Below, one piece after another: positions 1-8,200 of a stretch of 64,000 nucleotides of DNA. Location of the stretch: NCBI GenBank assembly GCA_964580185.1, contig CAZOJQ010000010.1, positions 1 through 64,000 of the forward strand. The letters run 5' to 3'. This stretch comes from CAYWWY01 sp964580185 (GTDB lineage Bacteria; Thermotogota; Thermotogae; MWEM01). Numbering within the stretch: position 1 is the first letter of the stretch; the number at the start of each line of letters is the position of its first letter. The translations under genes and the position numbers were made by a program. The notes under the pieces were generated by a model, which was given only the letters and a program-made list of their open reading frames with translations, did no database searches and had not been told where the DNA came from.

Positions 1-181
1 AGCTCTTCTTTCCGTGACGCAGGATATCTCCTTCGGTAATCACTCCCACCAGTTTTTGATCCCTATCCAGCACTGGCAGACCGCCTAAATGATATTGACT
101 CATGAGCCGTACCGCATCACGGAGTCTTTGTTCGGGAAGAATGGAAACCCAGTTTTGCTTCATGAGGTTCATAGCGATCAT
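1..181 (-). CDS. CBS-domain protein (C-terminal part outside window)
   Basis: The first about 60 residues read as one half of a CBS pair: an N-terminal helix, then a stretch like LRDAVRLMSQYHLGGLPVLD followed by LVGVITEGDIL, the classic CBS beta-strand/GD pattern. The gene continues past the window edge. The ATG at 181 lies about 10 nt after a GGAAGGGG ribosome site and starts beyond the antiporter stop at 186, so the two genes are probably one transcription unit under the fluoride riboswitch. CBS domains bind adenine nucleotides and regulate transporters or enzymes. Its partner domain cannot be seen, so a regulatory role for the antiporter is inference only. Confidence 0.75.
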   Translation of the reverse strand, partial: MIAMNLMKQNWVSILPEQRLRDAVRLMSQYHLGGLPVLDRDQKLVGVITEGDILRHGKKS

Positions 182-185
182 ATCT

Positions 186-1373
186 TCACACCCCTTCCGC
201 TTCCTTTTCTAACAGACGTGGAGCCGCTATTTTGATTCCGATCGCCCCCAACGGCGCAGTCACAACAATCGACAAAACAGCAATGGCAAGAATGACCTCT
301 CCTTTCTCGATCCCCATGGCAAGAGGTATTCCCCCGATCGCAGCTTGCACTGTTGCTTTGGGGGTGTAGGATATCGCGCAAAACAATCTTTCTCTTTGGT
401 TCAAAGAAGATCGAAACAGCGCTACGAAAACCCCTAAGAATCTTCCGAGAAGGCCGACCCCAATGATGGCAAGCCCGATCAATCCTGCTTCCCAAGCAAC
501 AGAGATATTCACTTCCGCACCAATCAACACAAACAGAAAGATTTGCGCAAAATACCAGAGTTTGTTCAATTCTCTTTCTATTTGTACCGCTATGTGGTTG
601 GTTTTTTCCAGCAGGAAAAACCCAAAGACCAAGACCCCGAGAAGCCCCGCAAGGTTCCATCTCTCTCCAATAATGTACACGAGGATAGCAAAACACAGGA
701 CAAACGCGATTCTTTCGATTTCGGCAATCCGCCATTTCTTGCTTTTCATTGTCCTTCCCAATACCCATCCGAAACCGATTCCAATCGCCACTCCTGCAAG
801 TATCCGCACGGGAATCAACCCGATTTGAAAGAGCAATCCTTGATCCGAATGCATGGAAATTCCCATGAACGCAGTAAACATCGAAATAGCAAATACATCG
901 TCCACGGAAGCCCCAGCAAGAACGATGATGGGAACTCCTTTTCTCATACCCAGCCCTTTCTCTTTCAAATACAACATCGAAGGAACGATTACAGCAGGAG
1001 AAACAGCAGCAAGGATAAATCCAAGCGTTCCAGCGTGAGAAAAAGGCATCTGTAAGAGTTTCCATGCAACGAGTGTAACGATGAACCCTTCGATCAAGCA
1101 CGGAAGCGCGCTCATTTTAGCTGCAATCGCACCTACCTCTTTGAGGAGGGTTTTCTCCATACCCAATCCCGCGCGCAGCAATATGATCACCAAGGCGATC
1201 ATCCGGATGTCCCCAGCTGCTTCCATCATCTGAGGGCTCAACCATTGAAACCCGTATGGCCCGATCAAAATTCCAACAATGATCATCCCTAATAATCCTG
1301 GTAGTTTCATCCAGGAAAACACAAAACTTCCAATCATCCCTAACAAAAGGATCAGGAAAATGCTTTCGATCAT
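186..1373 (-). CDS. Cation/proton antiporter (Na_H_Exchanger superfamily), fluoride-regulated
   Basis: A 395-residue polytopic protein with about 11-12 hydrophobic segments from the first residues on, the usual size for the CPA antiporter fold. The paired acidic residues within ASVDDVFAI (about residue 155-160) match the ion-binding DD-type motif of monovalent cation/proton antiporters. It is preceded by a promoter and a fluoride-type riboswitch, and a CBS protein follows 4 nt downstream. Antiporters of this superfamily are established members of fluoride-riboswitch regulons, where they are thought to relieve fluoride or the pH/ion stress it brings. The exact transported ion cannot be read from the sequence. 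Confidence 0.88.
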   Translation of the reverse strand: MIESIFLILLLGMIGSFVFSWMKLPGLLGMIIVGILIGPYGFQWLSPQMMEAAGDIRMIALVIILLRAGLGMEKTLLKEVGAIAAKMSALPCLIEGFIVTLVAWKLLQMPFSHAGTLGFILAAVSPAVIVPSMLYLKEKGLGMRKGVPIIVLAGASVDDVFAISMFTAFMGISMHSDQGLLFQIGLIPVRILAGVAIGIGFGWVLGRTMKSKKWRIAEIERIAFVLCFAILVYIIGERWNLAGLLGVLVFGFFLLEKTNHIAVQIERELNKLWYFAQIFLFVLIGAEVNISVAWEAGLIGLAIIGVGLLGRFLGVFVALFRSSLNQRERLFCAISYTPKATVQAAIGGIPLAMGIEKGEVILAIAVLSIVVTAPLGAIGIKIAAPRLLEKEAEGV

Positions 1374-1387
1374 ATTTTCTCCCCCAT

Positions 1388-1470
1388 AAAAAAAGCTCCT
1401 ACAAAGATTTTGTAGAAGCCATCAGCTTTTCAGCGGTTTTGGATCCCATGGAGAGCTTCATCTCCATTGA
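1388..1470 (-). promoter_or_regulatory. Fluoride (crcB-type) riboswitch with intrinsic terminator
   Basis: Read on the minus strand, GGAGATGAAGCTCTCC (1465-1450) is followed by AACCGCTGAAAAGCTGATGG and CTTCTAC. This is the fluoride aptamer layout (GGxGATGxxG, AACxGCC, GCTGATGGCxTCTAC) and is close to the known Thermotoga aptamer. The loop GAAGC can pair with GCTTC at 1419-1415, the expected pseudoknot. That same GCTTC begins an 11-bp terminator stem (1409-1419 with 1395-1405, loop 1406-1408) followed by seven U (1394-1388). Fluoride binding should therefore block the terminator and turn the antiporter on. Pairings were read by eye, not folded by software. Confidence 0.9.
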
Positions 1471-1474
1471 AACG

Positions 1475-1503
1475 AGTATAGCATAATAGACTGTCACTGT
1501 CAA
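1475..1503 (-). promoter_or_regulatory. Sigma-70-like promoter of the fluoride-riboswitch operon
   Basis: On the minus strand TTGACA (1503-1498) and TATACT (1480-1475) are separated by exactly 17 nt. Transcription would begin just before the aptamer at about 1468, leaving the riboswitch as the whole 5' leader. Confidence 0.85.
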
Positions 1504-1583
1504 CTTGGGGACAGCTCTATTCCCCATTGCATATGAGAAATGAATCGGGTATTATCCAAGCCCTGCATGAAAGCATGCGCGTT

Positions 1584-2522
1584 CTAGGAAAAAACTACGA
1601 TTTTTTCTCTTGTCTTAATTGCCGTTTCTAAGGATGCTAATGCATGAACGATATCGAGATTGGGGGATTTTTCATCCCTTTTTATGCATTCCAGCACGTG
1701 GTGGATGACTTGTTCGTAATCGTCGGTATCGGGAACTTCCACCTTCCGTTCTTCCCCATCAAGATTGATATGCACGCTCTGTTCCGCCTCTTCTCCGAAA
1801 CTCCCCCGGAATCGGACCGATCCTTTTTCCCCAACAATGTCATAACCAATGAGAAAAGGAGCGTTTTCGGGCAAGCTGGAGTCGCTGATTAGAGTTGCCA
1901 TAGCCCCTTCATACCCATAATTGGCCTGAATAACGGATCTCCCCTTCATATCGATTCCGTAGGAAGCGACGGATTTTGGACTCCCTAAGATTTCCAGGAG
2001 AAAATCGAGATTATGGATGAAAAAGGTGAATACTGATCGCTCTATCGATAAGTCGCCCCAAATTGAAGGGGTTTTATTGTATGCTTCGATGAAATGGATT
2101 TTCCCCAGTTTATGTCTCTTTGCATAGTTGATCCCAATCTGATGGGGCGCAGAGTATTTCGTAAACATGTCCACGAATACCTGTTTTTTTTGCCGATCTG
2201 CTACGCGAGCGATTTCTTCCGCTTCTCTGAGAGAAAAAGAGATCGGCGTTTCGCAAAACACATGTTTGCTTTTTTCCAGGGCTCGAATTGCGTATTCATG
2301 ATGGAGTTCCGTCGGTAAGCAGATATCGACAAGATCAATGCTCCCATCCTCAAGAATATCCTCAAACCGATCGGTGACAGGAATCCCGTTTTCTCGATGG
2401 ATCTTTGAAAGTGTATCCTGATTTCTTCCAAACACATACTTGATTGTGAGGTTTTCTATCTTCTGGTATATCTCGATGTGATTCATTCCAAAATTGGTTC
2501 CAAGAACCGCAATATTGATCAT
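1584..2522 (-). CDS. Gfo/Idh/MocA-family NAD(P)-dependent oxidoreductase
   Basis: A 312-residue protein. It opens with a Rossmann nucleotide-binding strand-loop-helix (AVLGTNFGMNHIEIYQK; the usual GxGxxG is varied). Then come DLVDICLPTELHHEYAIRAL and HVFCETPISFSLREAEEI, which is the family's conserved E(K/T)P dinucleotide-site motif with T in place of K at about residue 92. The C-terminal half fits the GFO_IDH_MocA alpha/beta substrate domain. Members oxidise or reduce sugars, inositols or related polyols in the cytoplasm; the substrate is not predictable here. It is a single gene with no operon partner, divergent from the PhzF-like gene. Replacement of the canonical Lys of the EKP motif is the one odd point. 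Confidence 0.85.
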   Translation of the reverse strand: MINIAVLGTNFGMNHIEIYQKIENLTIKYVFGRNQDTLSKIHRENGIPVTDRFEDILEDGSIDLVDICLPTELHHEYAIRALEKSKHVFCETPISFSLREAEEIARVADRQKKQVFVDMFTKYSAPHQIGINYAKRHKLGKIHFIEAYNKTPSIWGDLSIERSVFTFFIHNLDFLLEILGSPKSVASYGIDMKGRSVIQANYGYEGAMATLISDSSLPENAPFLIGYDIVGEKGSVRFRGSFGEEAEQSVHINLDGEERKVEVPDTDDYEQVIHHVLECIKRDEKSPNLDIVHALASLETAIKTREKIVVFS

Positions 2523-2669
2523 TGGTTCTCCCTGCCTTTCCGTTCCTATCTTACGAGTAACTGCCTGAAGAAAAAAGCTTTGTATCCGAAAACAACTGAT
2601 CCAGAAGGATTATATCATAGATAAGCCAAGCCAAATAGTCACATCGAAGTCTACCGTCCATCGCGATGG

Positions 2670-2699
2670 TTGGAATACACATTCATCAACTGGTATAAT
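2670..2699 (+). promoter_or_regulatory. Promoter for the PhzF-like gene
   Basis: TTGGAA (2670-2675), an 18-nt spacer and TATAAT (2694-2699) lie about 40 nt before the start codon. The rest of the 2523-2736 gap holds nothing else I can recognise. Confidence 0.6.
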
Positions 2700-2736
2700 T
2701 TCACCATGAACAAATTTTATAGATGCGAGGGGCAAA

Positions 2737-3645
2737 ATGAAGACTTTCCGGTTGTATCAAATCGACGCGTTCACAACGGAAAAATTCCTAGGCAATCCTG
2801 CGGGAGTGATCACAAACGCCAACGGATTAACAGAGCGGGATATGCAGAAGATCGCTCGTGAACTCAATAACTCTGAAACAGCCTTTGTTTTCTCACCGGA
2901 GGATGATACGCATGATGTGTACATCCGTTTCTTTACGCCGAAAAACGAAGTCCCGATATGCGGCCATGCGACAGTTGCAGCTCACTATGCCCTGGGGAAA
3001 GAAAAGCATTTGGGTACCACCCGTTTGTTTCAAAAAACAGGCGCCGGAATCTTGCCCGTTGATATTATTCAAGAGGAAGATGACTACAAAATCGTGATGA
3101 CGCAGGGAACGATTGCGATCGGTGCTGAGTTGTCAAAAGAACATCGGGAAAAAATCCTTAAGGCTCTTGGAATCGAACATAGGGATTTGCGGGACGATTG
3201 CCCTGTATGCATCGCTTCTACCGGGCACTCCAAAGTGATGGTCGGTATTCGAGACACAGTGATGTTGCATCAGTTGCTGCCAAACATGGACCTTTTGTCA
3301 AAAGTAAGCTACACGATCGGATGCAACGGTTATTACGTATTTACGGCGCATCCCGATGAGGATATCCTGGTTCACGGAAGGATGTTTGCCCCAGCTATTG
3401 GGATTCAAGAGGATCCCGTCACTGGAAATGCGAATGGTCCATTAGGCGCATATTTTGCCCATTTTGGATTGTTCGGGAGTTCGAAGAGGGATGAATTTTC
3501 GTTCACTGCCATGCAGGGAGAAGCCATAAACCGCACAGGAACAATGGAAGTCATGGTTACGATGGAAACCGGGAGACCCGTTGTGGTGAGAATCTCAGGC
3601 AGAGCTGTAATCGCTTTTTCTACGGAGCTAAGCGTATCCTCTTAG
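2737..3645 (+). CDS. PhzF-family epimerase/isomerase-like protein
   Basis: A 302-residue protein of the usual PhzF length (about 260-300), made of two diaminopimelate-epimerase-like halves. Family landmarks are DAFTTEKFLGNPAGV near residue 10-23, NNSETAF with the catalytic-position glutamate at residue 47, PICGHATVAAHYAL, and DPVTGNANGPLGAY in the C-terminal half. PhzF proteins act as general acid/base isomerases, and most genomic members have no known substrate. The start follows a GAGGGG site 5 nt upstream, and a consensus -10 is present. The gene is monocistronic and its 3' end converges with the deaminase gene; no hairpin with a U-tract is obvious in the 60-nt gap. Confidence 0.88.
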   Translation: MKTFRLYQIDAFTTEKFLGNPAGVITNANGLTERDMQKIARELNNSETAFVFSPEDDTHDVYIRFFTPKNEVPICGHATVAAHYALGKEKHLGTTRLFQKTGAGILPVDIIQEEDDYKIVMTQGTIAIGAELSKEHREKILKALGIEHRDLRDDCPVCIASTGHSKVMVGIRDTVMLHQLLPNMDLLSKVSYTIGCNGYYVFTAHPDEDILVHGRMFAPAIGIQEDPVTGNANGPLGAYFAHFGLFGSSKRDEFSFTAMQGEAINRTGTMEVMVTMETGRPVVVRISGRAVIAFSTELSVSS

Positions 3646-3706
3646 GCGCGTACGAAACAGAGGCCCGCTAAAAAAAGAACCCCGATGGCATTCCCTTCCC
3701 ATCTGC

Positions 3707-4234
3707 CTAACCCGTTTTGGTAGGGAGAACTCCTTTTGTTATGGTAAAAAAAGAGTCAGGATCATACCGTTCCAAAAGATCCAGTGATTGGTGCTTGCCA
3801 ACGTCACCCAGATAATTGTGAACCCGTTTCTCCAGATAGGGATGGGATCGGATCAGAAGGCCCGTATTCATGTATTTGTCCTGCACTGCAAACACAATGC
3901 TGCGGATGTTCGCCAGCACAATGGTAGTGAGGCACATCAAACAAGGTTCGACGGTGGTGTAAATAATGCATGATCGGCCATGTCTCTTCAAATACGGGGC
4001 TCTTTGAAAGATGGCTGTGTTTTCGGCATGAGCCACATGGCTATCCAAGGAAGAAAACCGATTGGAGGACCGGATCACGATCTTTCCGTGGTGGACAATA
4101 ACAGCCCCGATTGGGCGGTCTCCTCGTTTCCCCGCAGCTTCGGCTTCTTCAAGAGCGATCAGCATATACCGGAAATGGTCACTCTCATGAAATTGGGAAA
4201 GATCTTTGCTTGGGTGCGTTGATTTGATTTCCAA
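3707..4234 (-). CDS. Zinc-dependent CMP/dCMP-type nucleoside deaminase family protein
   Basis: A 175-residue protein with the complete cytidine deaminase-like zinc site: HAE at residues 69-71 (zinc ligand His and proton-shuttling Glu) and PCLMC at 97-101 (two Cys ligands). The spacing fits the TadA/guanine-deaminase/dCMP-deaminase superfamily rather than classic cytidine deaminase. It probably deaminates a free base or nucleoside, or is a divergent paralogue of the tRNA adenosine deaminase; the substrate cannot be fixed. I take the TTG at 4234 as start because GAGGAG lies 8 nt upstream and no ATG fits. It sits divergently next to the BMP nucleoside-type importer, so a purine-salvage link is tempting but unproven. 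Confidence 0.85.
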   Translation of the reverse strand: MEIKSTHPSKDLSQFHESDHFRYMLIALEEAEAAGKRGDRPIGAVIVHHGKIVIRSSNRFSSLDSHVAHAENTAIFQRAPYLKRHGRSCIIYTTVEPCLMCLTTIVLANIRSIVFAVQDKYMNTGLLIRSHPYLEKRVHNYLGDVGKHQSLDLLERYDPDSFFTITKGVLPTKTG

Positions 4235-4381
4235 TGCTCTATCTCCTCTCTCCGACCGTATGGTTTTTCAATCAGGCCAAAATCGCACGAGTCTTTGAAC
4301 AAACCAAGGGTATGCCAAGGTTCTCGATCGATTATAACACAACAATACCCCCTTTTCCGGATCGAACCCATTCTCGATGGG

Positions 4382-4410
4382 TTTTCAAGAAACCCAGGTT
4401 ATGATATAAT
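4382..4410 (+). promoter_or_regulatory. Putative promoter of the BMP importer operon
   Basis: TATAAT at 4405-4410 with a weak TTTTCA box 17 nt upstream (4382-4387). The transcript would have a leader of about 60 nt. I looked for a purine-riboswitch core in the leader and saw none. Confidence 0.5.
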
Positions 4411-4473
4411 CTGACTGTAATTCTTCCCATCGAGTGCTCCCGTCGAAAACAAAAACGGAAAAGGGGTGTTGGT

Positions 4474-5544
4474 ATGAAGAGGGTCTTCTTGTCTATGATG
4501 GTTGTTTCAGTATTGCTTGCCACCTTTTTGTTCTCTGCTCAGTTGAATGTTGGATTCATCTACATCGGGCCTGCAGGAGATGCAGGATGGACTTATGCGC
4601 ATGATCAGGGAAGGCTTCATCTCGAAAAAGTCTTTGGGGATCAGATTTCAACAACCTTTGTCGAAAGCGTGCCTGAAGGGATGGAAGCAATGATGACCAT
4701 CGAGTCCCTCGCTAGAAGAGGATATGATATCATCTTCACTACAAGCTTCGGATATATGGATCCGACTTTCTTAGCAGCCGAAAAATACCCGAATGTCTGG
4801 TTCCATCATTGTTCCGGGTACAAAAGCGCCGAGAATATGTCCACGTATTTTGGAAGGATGTATGAACCACGATTTTTGACGGGCCTTATTGCCGGTATGA
4901 AAACCTCCTCGAACCGAATTGGGTATGTGGCAGCCCATCCAATCCCTGAAGTGGTGCGGGGAATCAACGCCTTTGCCTTGGGCGTTCGGATGGTAAACCC
5001 AGACGCGCGTGTCCATGTCGTGTGGAGCAATACGTGGTACGATCCAGCCATGGAAAAGGAAGCTGCTCTGAGCTTACTGGATATGGGCTGCGATGTGATT
5101 GCTATGCATCAGGATTCTCCGGCTCCTCAGCAAGCTGCTCAAGAACGTGGGGCGTTCAGCATAGGGTACAACAGCGATATGGTCGCTTTTGCTCCCAATG
5201 CCTATCTGACCTCTCCTGTCTGGAATTGGGGCATTTACTATGAACGAGTGATTCGCGAAACCATGGCTGGCACCTATCAGGCGGAGGAGTATTGGGGTGG
5301 TATGAACGACGGGATTGTCGGGCTAGCGCCTATGACCGACCTAGTTCCCCAGAATGCTCGGGTGATGGTTGAAGTCTTCAAGGAAGCCATCAAAGCGGGT
5401 TCTTTCCATCCGTTCCAAGGACCTGTCTACAATCAGAGAAACGAGCTGGTAATCCCGAAAGGTCAGATTCCGTCCGATGGAGAACTGCTTTCCATGAGTT
5501 GGTTTGTGGACAACGTGGTCGGGATTATTCCTGGGTCCAACTAA
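4474..5544 (+). CDS. BMP-family (PnrA-like) ABC importer substrate-binding protein
   Basis: A 356-residue exported protein. Residues 1-22 form a signal peptide ending near LFSAQ without a lipobox cysteine. The mature start, LNVGFIYIGPAGDAGWTYAH, is the Med/BMP-domain opening, and IIFTTSFGYMDPTFLAAEKYPNVWFHHCSG covers the family's ligand-site loop. BMP proteins mostly bind purine nucleosides or related ligands for ABC import. It is followed by its ATPase and two permeases, which makes a complete transporter. A hairpin between this gene and the ATPase gene fits higher expression of the binding protein. The start has AAAAGGGGTGTTGGT upstream. Confidence 0.92.
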   Translation: MKRVFLSMMVVSVLLATFLFSAQLNVGFIYIGPAGDAGWTYAHDQGRLHLEKVFGDQISTTFVESVPEGMEAMMTIESLARRGYDIIFTTSFGYMDPTFLAAEKYPNVWFHHCSGYKSAENMSTYFGRMYEPRFLTGLIAGMKTSSNRIGYVAAHPIPEVVRGINAFALGVRMVNPDARVHVVWSNTWYDPAMEKEAALSLLDMGCDVIAMHQDSPAPQQAAQERGAFSIGYNSDMVAFAPNAYLTSPVWNWGIYYERVIRETMAGTYQAEEYWGGMNDGIVGLAPMTDLVPQNARVMVEVFKEAIKAGSFHPFQGPVYNQRNELVIPKGQIPSDGELLSMSWFVDNVVGIIPGSN

Positions 5545-5556
5545 GCAATTCATCCA

Positions 5557-5584
5557 GCCGGGCGTCCAGATGAGCCCGGCTTTT
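5557..5584 (+). terminator. Intercistronic attenuating hairpin after the binding-protein gene
   Basis: Perfect 7-bp stem GCCGGGC (5557-5563) with GCCCGGC (5574-5580), a 10-nt loop, then only four U. It is a weak terminator or 3' stabiliser between the binding-protein gene and its ATPase gene, a common way to give excess binding protein over membrane components. Confidence 0.75.
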
Positions 5585-5601
5585 GTATGTGGGAGATGAT
5601 C

Positions 5602-7116
5602 ATGGCTGAATCAGAAACGCCTGTTTTGTGGATGAAGGGTATTGTGAAGCGGTTTGGGAAAAAGGTAGCCAATGATCGCACGGATTTTGAACTTGCGGCC
5701 GGGGAAGTACACGCTTTGTTGGGAGAGAACGGAGCGGGGAAAACGACTTTGATGAACATTTTGTATGGTCTGTATCGGCCAGACGAAGGAGAAATCCAGA
5801 TTGACGGGAACCCCGTCTCTATCCATTCTCCTCACCATGCGATGACACACGGAATCGGAATGGTCCAGCAACACTTCACCCTGGTTCCCTCTCTGAGCGT
5901 ACCTGAAAACGTGGTTTTGGGAATGAAAAAACAGCCCTTTTGGATTCAGACCAAAACTTCCAAGACTCAGTTCGATCATTTAGCCCAAAAGTACGATCTT
6001 CCAATCCCTTCCAGCGCAAAAGCGTGGCAGCTCACGGTTGTCGAAAAGCAGCGTCTTGAAATCTTGAAGCTCCTTTTTCTTTCGGCGCGAATTATCATTC
6101 TCGATGAACCCACAGCCGTTCTGACCCCTCAAGAATCAGAAGTGTTGTTCAAAGCGATTCGTAAGATGAAAAGCGAAGGAGCTTCCATTGTCTTTATTTC
6201 CCACAAGCTTCGAGAGGTGATGGAGATCGCCGATCGAATCACCGTCCTGAGACAGGGGAAAGTGGTTGGAACGACAAAAAAGGCAGATACTCATATTGAG
6301 CAACTGGCCCAGTGGATGGTAGGGAGAGAGGTGGTTCTTAAGGTTTCAGATCAAAGAATCCCTCCCAAAGAAACCCTGTTACAGGTTCAAGGATTGAAAG
6401 CCATAGACGACCGAGGCGGAACCGCTTTGAGAGGCCTCTCATTCGATCTGAAACAAGGAGAAATCCTGGGGATCGCAGGAGTAGGTGGGAATGGGCAGAA
6501 GGAGTTGGCTGAGTGTCTGTATGGCTTGAGAAAACCGTTCGAAGGAAGAGTTCTGGTTAACGGAACCGACATCACGCGCAGCAGCGTTCGAAAACGGATC
6601 CAGATGGGCATCGCTTTTATTCCCGAAGACAGGAAAAGCACCGCATCCTGCCCCAATCTCTCGGTTTCTGTCAATCTGATGATGAAGGAAATCAAGCGTT
6701 ACGGAGTCTTTCCCAACCGGAAACGCATGCGCGAAAAAGCCAAGAACTTGATTGAGCAGTTCGGAATTTCTGTAACCGGCGTCAACCAACCCATAAAGCT
6801 CCTTTCGGGGGGGAATATCCAAAAGACGATCCTGGCGAGAGAACTGTCTTCTAAACCGAGGATTGTAATTGCAGAGCATCCGACAAGAGGGTTGGATGTC
6901 GGGGCAATGGAGTTTGTGTACAACCAATTGATCCAAGCAAGAAACGCAGGTGTAGCGATTCTGTTGCTTGCAGGAGATTTAGAGGAGATCTTCACGGTAT
7001 GTGACCGGGTAGCGGTTATTTATGAAGGGAAAATCGTGGGATATTCACAACCAGATCCCTCGCGCCTAGAGGAAATTGGGTTGATGATGGCAGGAGCGGG
7101 CTATGATTCACATTGA
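5602..7116 (+). CDS. BMP/nucleoside-type ABC importer ATPase (two fused ATPase domains)
   Basis: About 504 residues carrying two tandem ABC domains. The first has Walker A GENGAGKTT near residue 45, a degenerate signature region (WQLTVVEKQRLEILK) and Walker B IIILDEPTAVL. The second has GVGGNGQKEL in place of a canonical Walker A, signature LSGGNIQK and IVIAEHPTRGLDVG, where Glu-His replaces the usual Asp-Glu. Such degenerate second sites are normal in the RbsA/YufO-type ATPases of carbohydrate and nucleoside importers. I chose ATG 5602, with GGAGA 6-7 nt upstream, over the upstream ATG 5587. The stop overlaps the first permease start. Confidence 0.92.
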   Translation: MAESETPVLWMKGIVKRFGKKVANDRTDFELAAGEVHALLGENGAGKTTLMNILYGLYRPDEGEIQIDGNPVSIHSPHHAMTHGIGMVQQHFTLVPSLSVPENVVLGMKKQPFWIQTKTSKTQFDHLAQKYDLPIPSSAKAWQLTVVEKQRLEILKLLFLSARIIILDEPTAVLTPQESEVLFKAIRKMKSEGASIVFISHKLREVMEIADRITVLRQGKVVGTTKKADTHIEQLAQWMVGREVVLKVSDQRIPPKETLLQVQGLKAIDDRGGTALRGLSFDLKQGEILGIAGVGGNGQKELAECLYGLRKPFEGRVLVNGTDITRSSVRKRIQMGIAFIPEDRKSTASCPNLSVSVNLMMKEIKRYGVFPNRKRMREKAKNLIEQFGISVTGVNQPIKLLSGGNIQKTILARELSSKPRIVIAEHPTRGLDVGAMEFVYNQLIQARNAGVAILLLAGDLEEIFTVCDRVAVIYEGKIVGYSQPDPSRLEEIGLMMAGAGYDSH

Positions 7117-8200
7117 GAAAAGGCAGGTTCTCCCGAAGGGTCACTCAATTCTTGTGTCTGTACTTTCGATTGTTTTCGCTCTTTTGCTCATGGGATTGAT
7201 CCTGCTAATCTTTGGAGCTGATCCTGCTAAAGCCTATCAGGAGCTGTTCACATGGCCCTTTTTACCGGCGATGGGGTTGGAAGATACGATTGTAAAGATG
7301 ATCCCACTTCTGATCATCTCTCTTGGCCTTGCAATCACTTTCAAGATGAAGATCTGGAACATTGGAGCCGAAGGCCAGTTCTTCATGGGCGGTATGTTTA
7401 CGACTTTTGGCGCTCTGTATGTTTTCGGAGCCGATCAGTCCCCATGGGTAGTTATTCCCCTGCTTTTGGTTTTCGGTTTTTTGGGTGGAGCATTCTGGGC
7501 TTCTATCGTTGCCTTTTTAAAAACTTTCCTGAAGATCGACGAAATCCTTGTGACATTGATGCTGAACTATGTGGCAATGTATTGGGTCGATCACTTGATA
7601 TACGGACCATGGAAGGATCCTCGCGGATTCAACTTTCCCCTTACAGCGGTATTTCCCATTAACTCTCGGATTCCGAGAATCGGCGGGACCTCCATTCACG
7701 GCGGATTGCTCGTAGCCCTGGCTTTGGTGATTGTGGTTTACCTCCTTATGAAGAGGAGCCGGTGGGGACACGAACTGGAGATCATTGGTGATAACCCTGT
7801 CGCGGGAAGGTACGCCGGGTTTTCCGTTCGAAAGAATATCTTCTTGACCCTAATAATCAGCGGAGGACTTGCTGGATTGGCTGGATCGGTGCAGCTTCTG
7901 GGTGTCCAACATCGCCTTCAAAGGGGATTTTCCATGGGATACGGATTCACCGCGATTATTGTCGCATGGCTTTCGAAGTTGAATCCTTGGGCAATGGCAT
8001 TGACTTCCTTTCTTTTTGCCGGTTTGATCATAGGGAGTGAGCAATTGCAAATCGTTATGCGTCTTCCAGTGGCTATGGTGAATGTCTTGCAGGGATTGGT
8101 TCTTTTGTGCTTGCTGATCACAGAGACGCTCTTCCGCTACCGGATTCGATGGGTATCGAAGAAAACCCATTTCGATCCCTTAGAAAAGGGGGAAGATTGA
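7103..8200 (+). CDS. ABC importer permease 1 (BPD_transp_2, YufP-like)
   Basis: A 365-residue integral membrane protein with about 8-10 membrane segments. WNIGAEGQFFMGG near residue 90 and VTLMLNYVAMYWVDHLIYGPWKDP are hallmarks of the nucleoside/BMP permease branch, and the region near residue 225 (ELEIIGDNPVAGRYAGFSV) matches its cytoplasmic ATPase-coupling loop. The ATG at 7103 lies within the ATPase gene, 14 nt before its stop, with GGAG upstream. It pairs with the second permease directly downstream to form the transmembrane channel. Confidence 0.92.
   Translation: MIHIEKRQVLPKGHSILVSVLSIVFALLLMGLILLIFGADPAKAYQELFTWPFLPAMGLEDTIVKMIPLLIISLGLAITFKMKIWNIGAEGQFFMGGMFTTFGALYVFGADQSPWVVIPLLLVFGFLGGAFWASIVAFLKTFLKIDEILVTLMLNYVAMYWVDHLIYGPWKDPRGFNFPLTAVFPINSRIPRIGGTSIHGGLLVALALVIVVYLLMKRSRWGHELEIIGDNPVAGRYAGFSVRKNIFLTLIISGGLAGLAGSVQLLGVQHRLQRGFSMGYGFTAIIVAWLSKLNPWAMALTSFLFAGLIIGSEQLQIVMRLPVAMVNVLQGLVLLCLLITETLFRYRIRWVSKKTHFDPLEKGED

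Noticed and set aside
543..1055. A 170-codon plus-strand ORF
   Set aside because: It lies antisense to the antiporter gene; its composition is that of a shadow frame with no ribosome site.
4235..4473. Possible purine riboswitch upstream of the BMP importer
   Set aside because: The conserved purine-aptamer core could not be found; only a promoter-like -10 box and a GGGTTTTCAAGAAACCC-type short dyad are visible.
8107..8199. Upstream start for the second BMP permease
   Set aside because: It would overlap the first permease by 94 nt; ATG 8200 overlaps the stop as TGATG and begins with the expected hydrophobic N-terminus.
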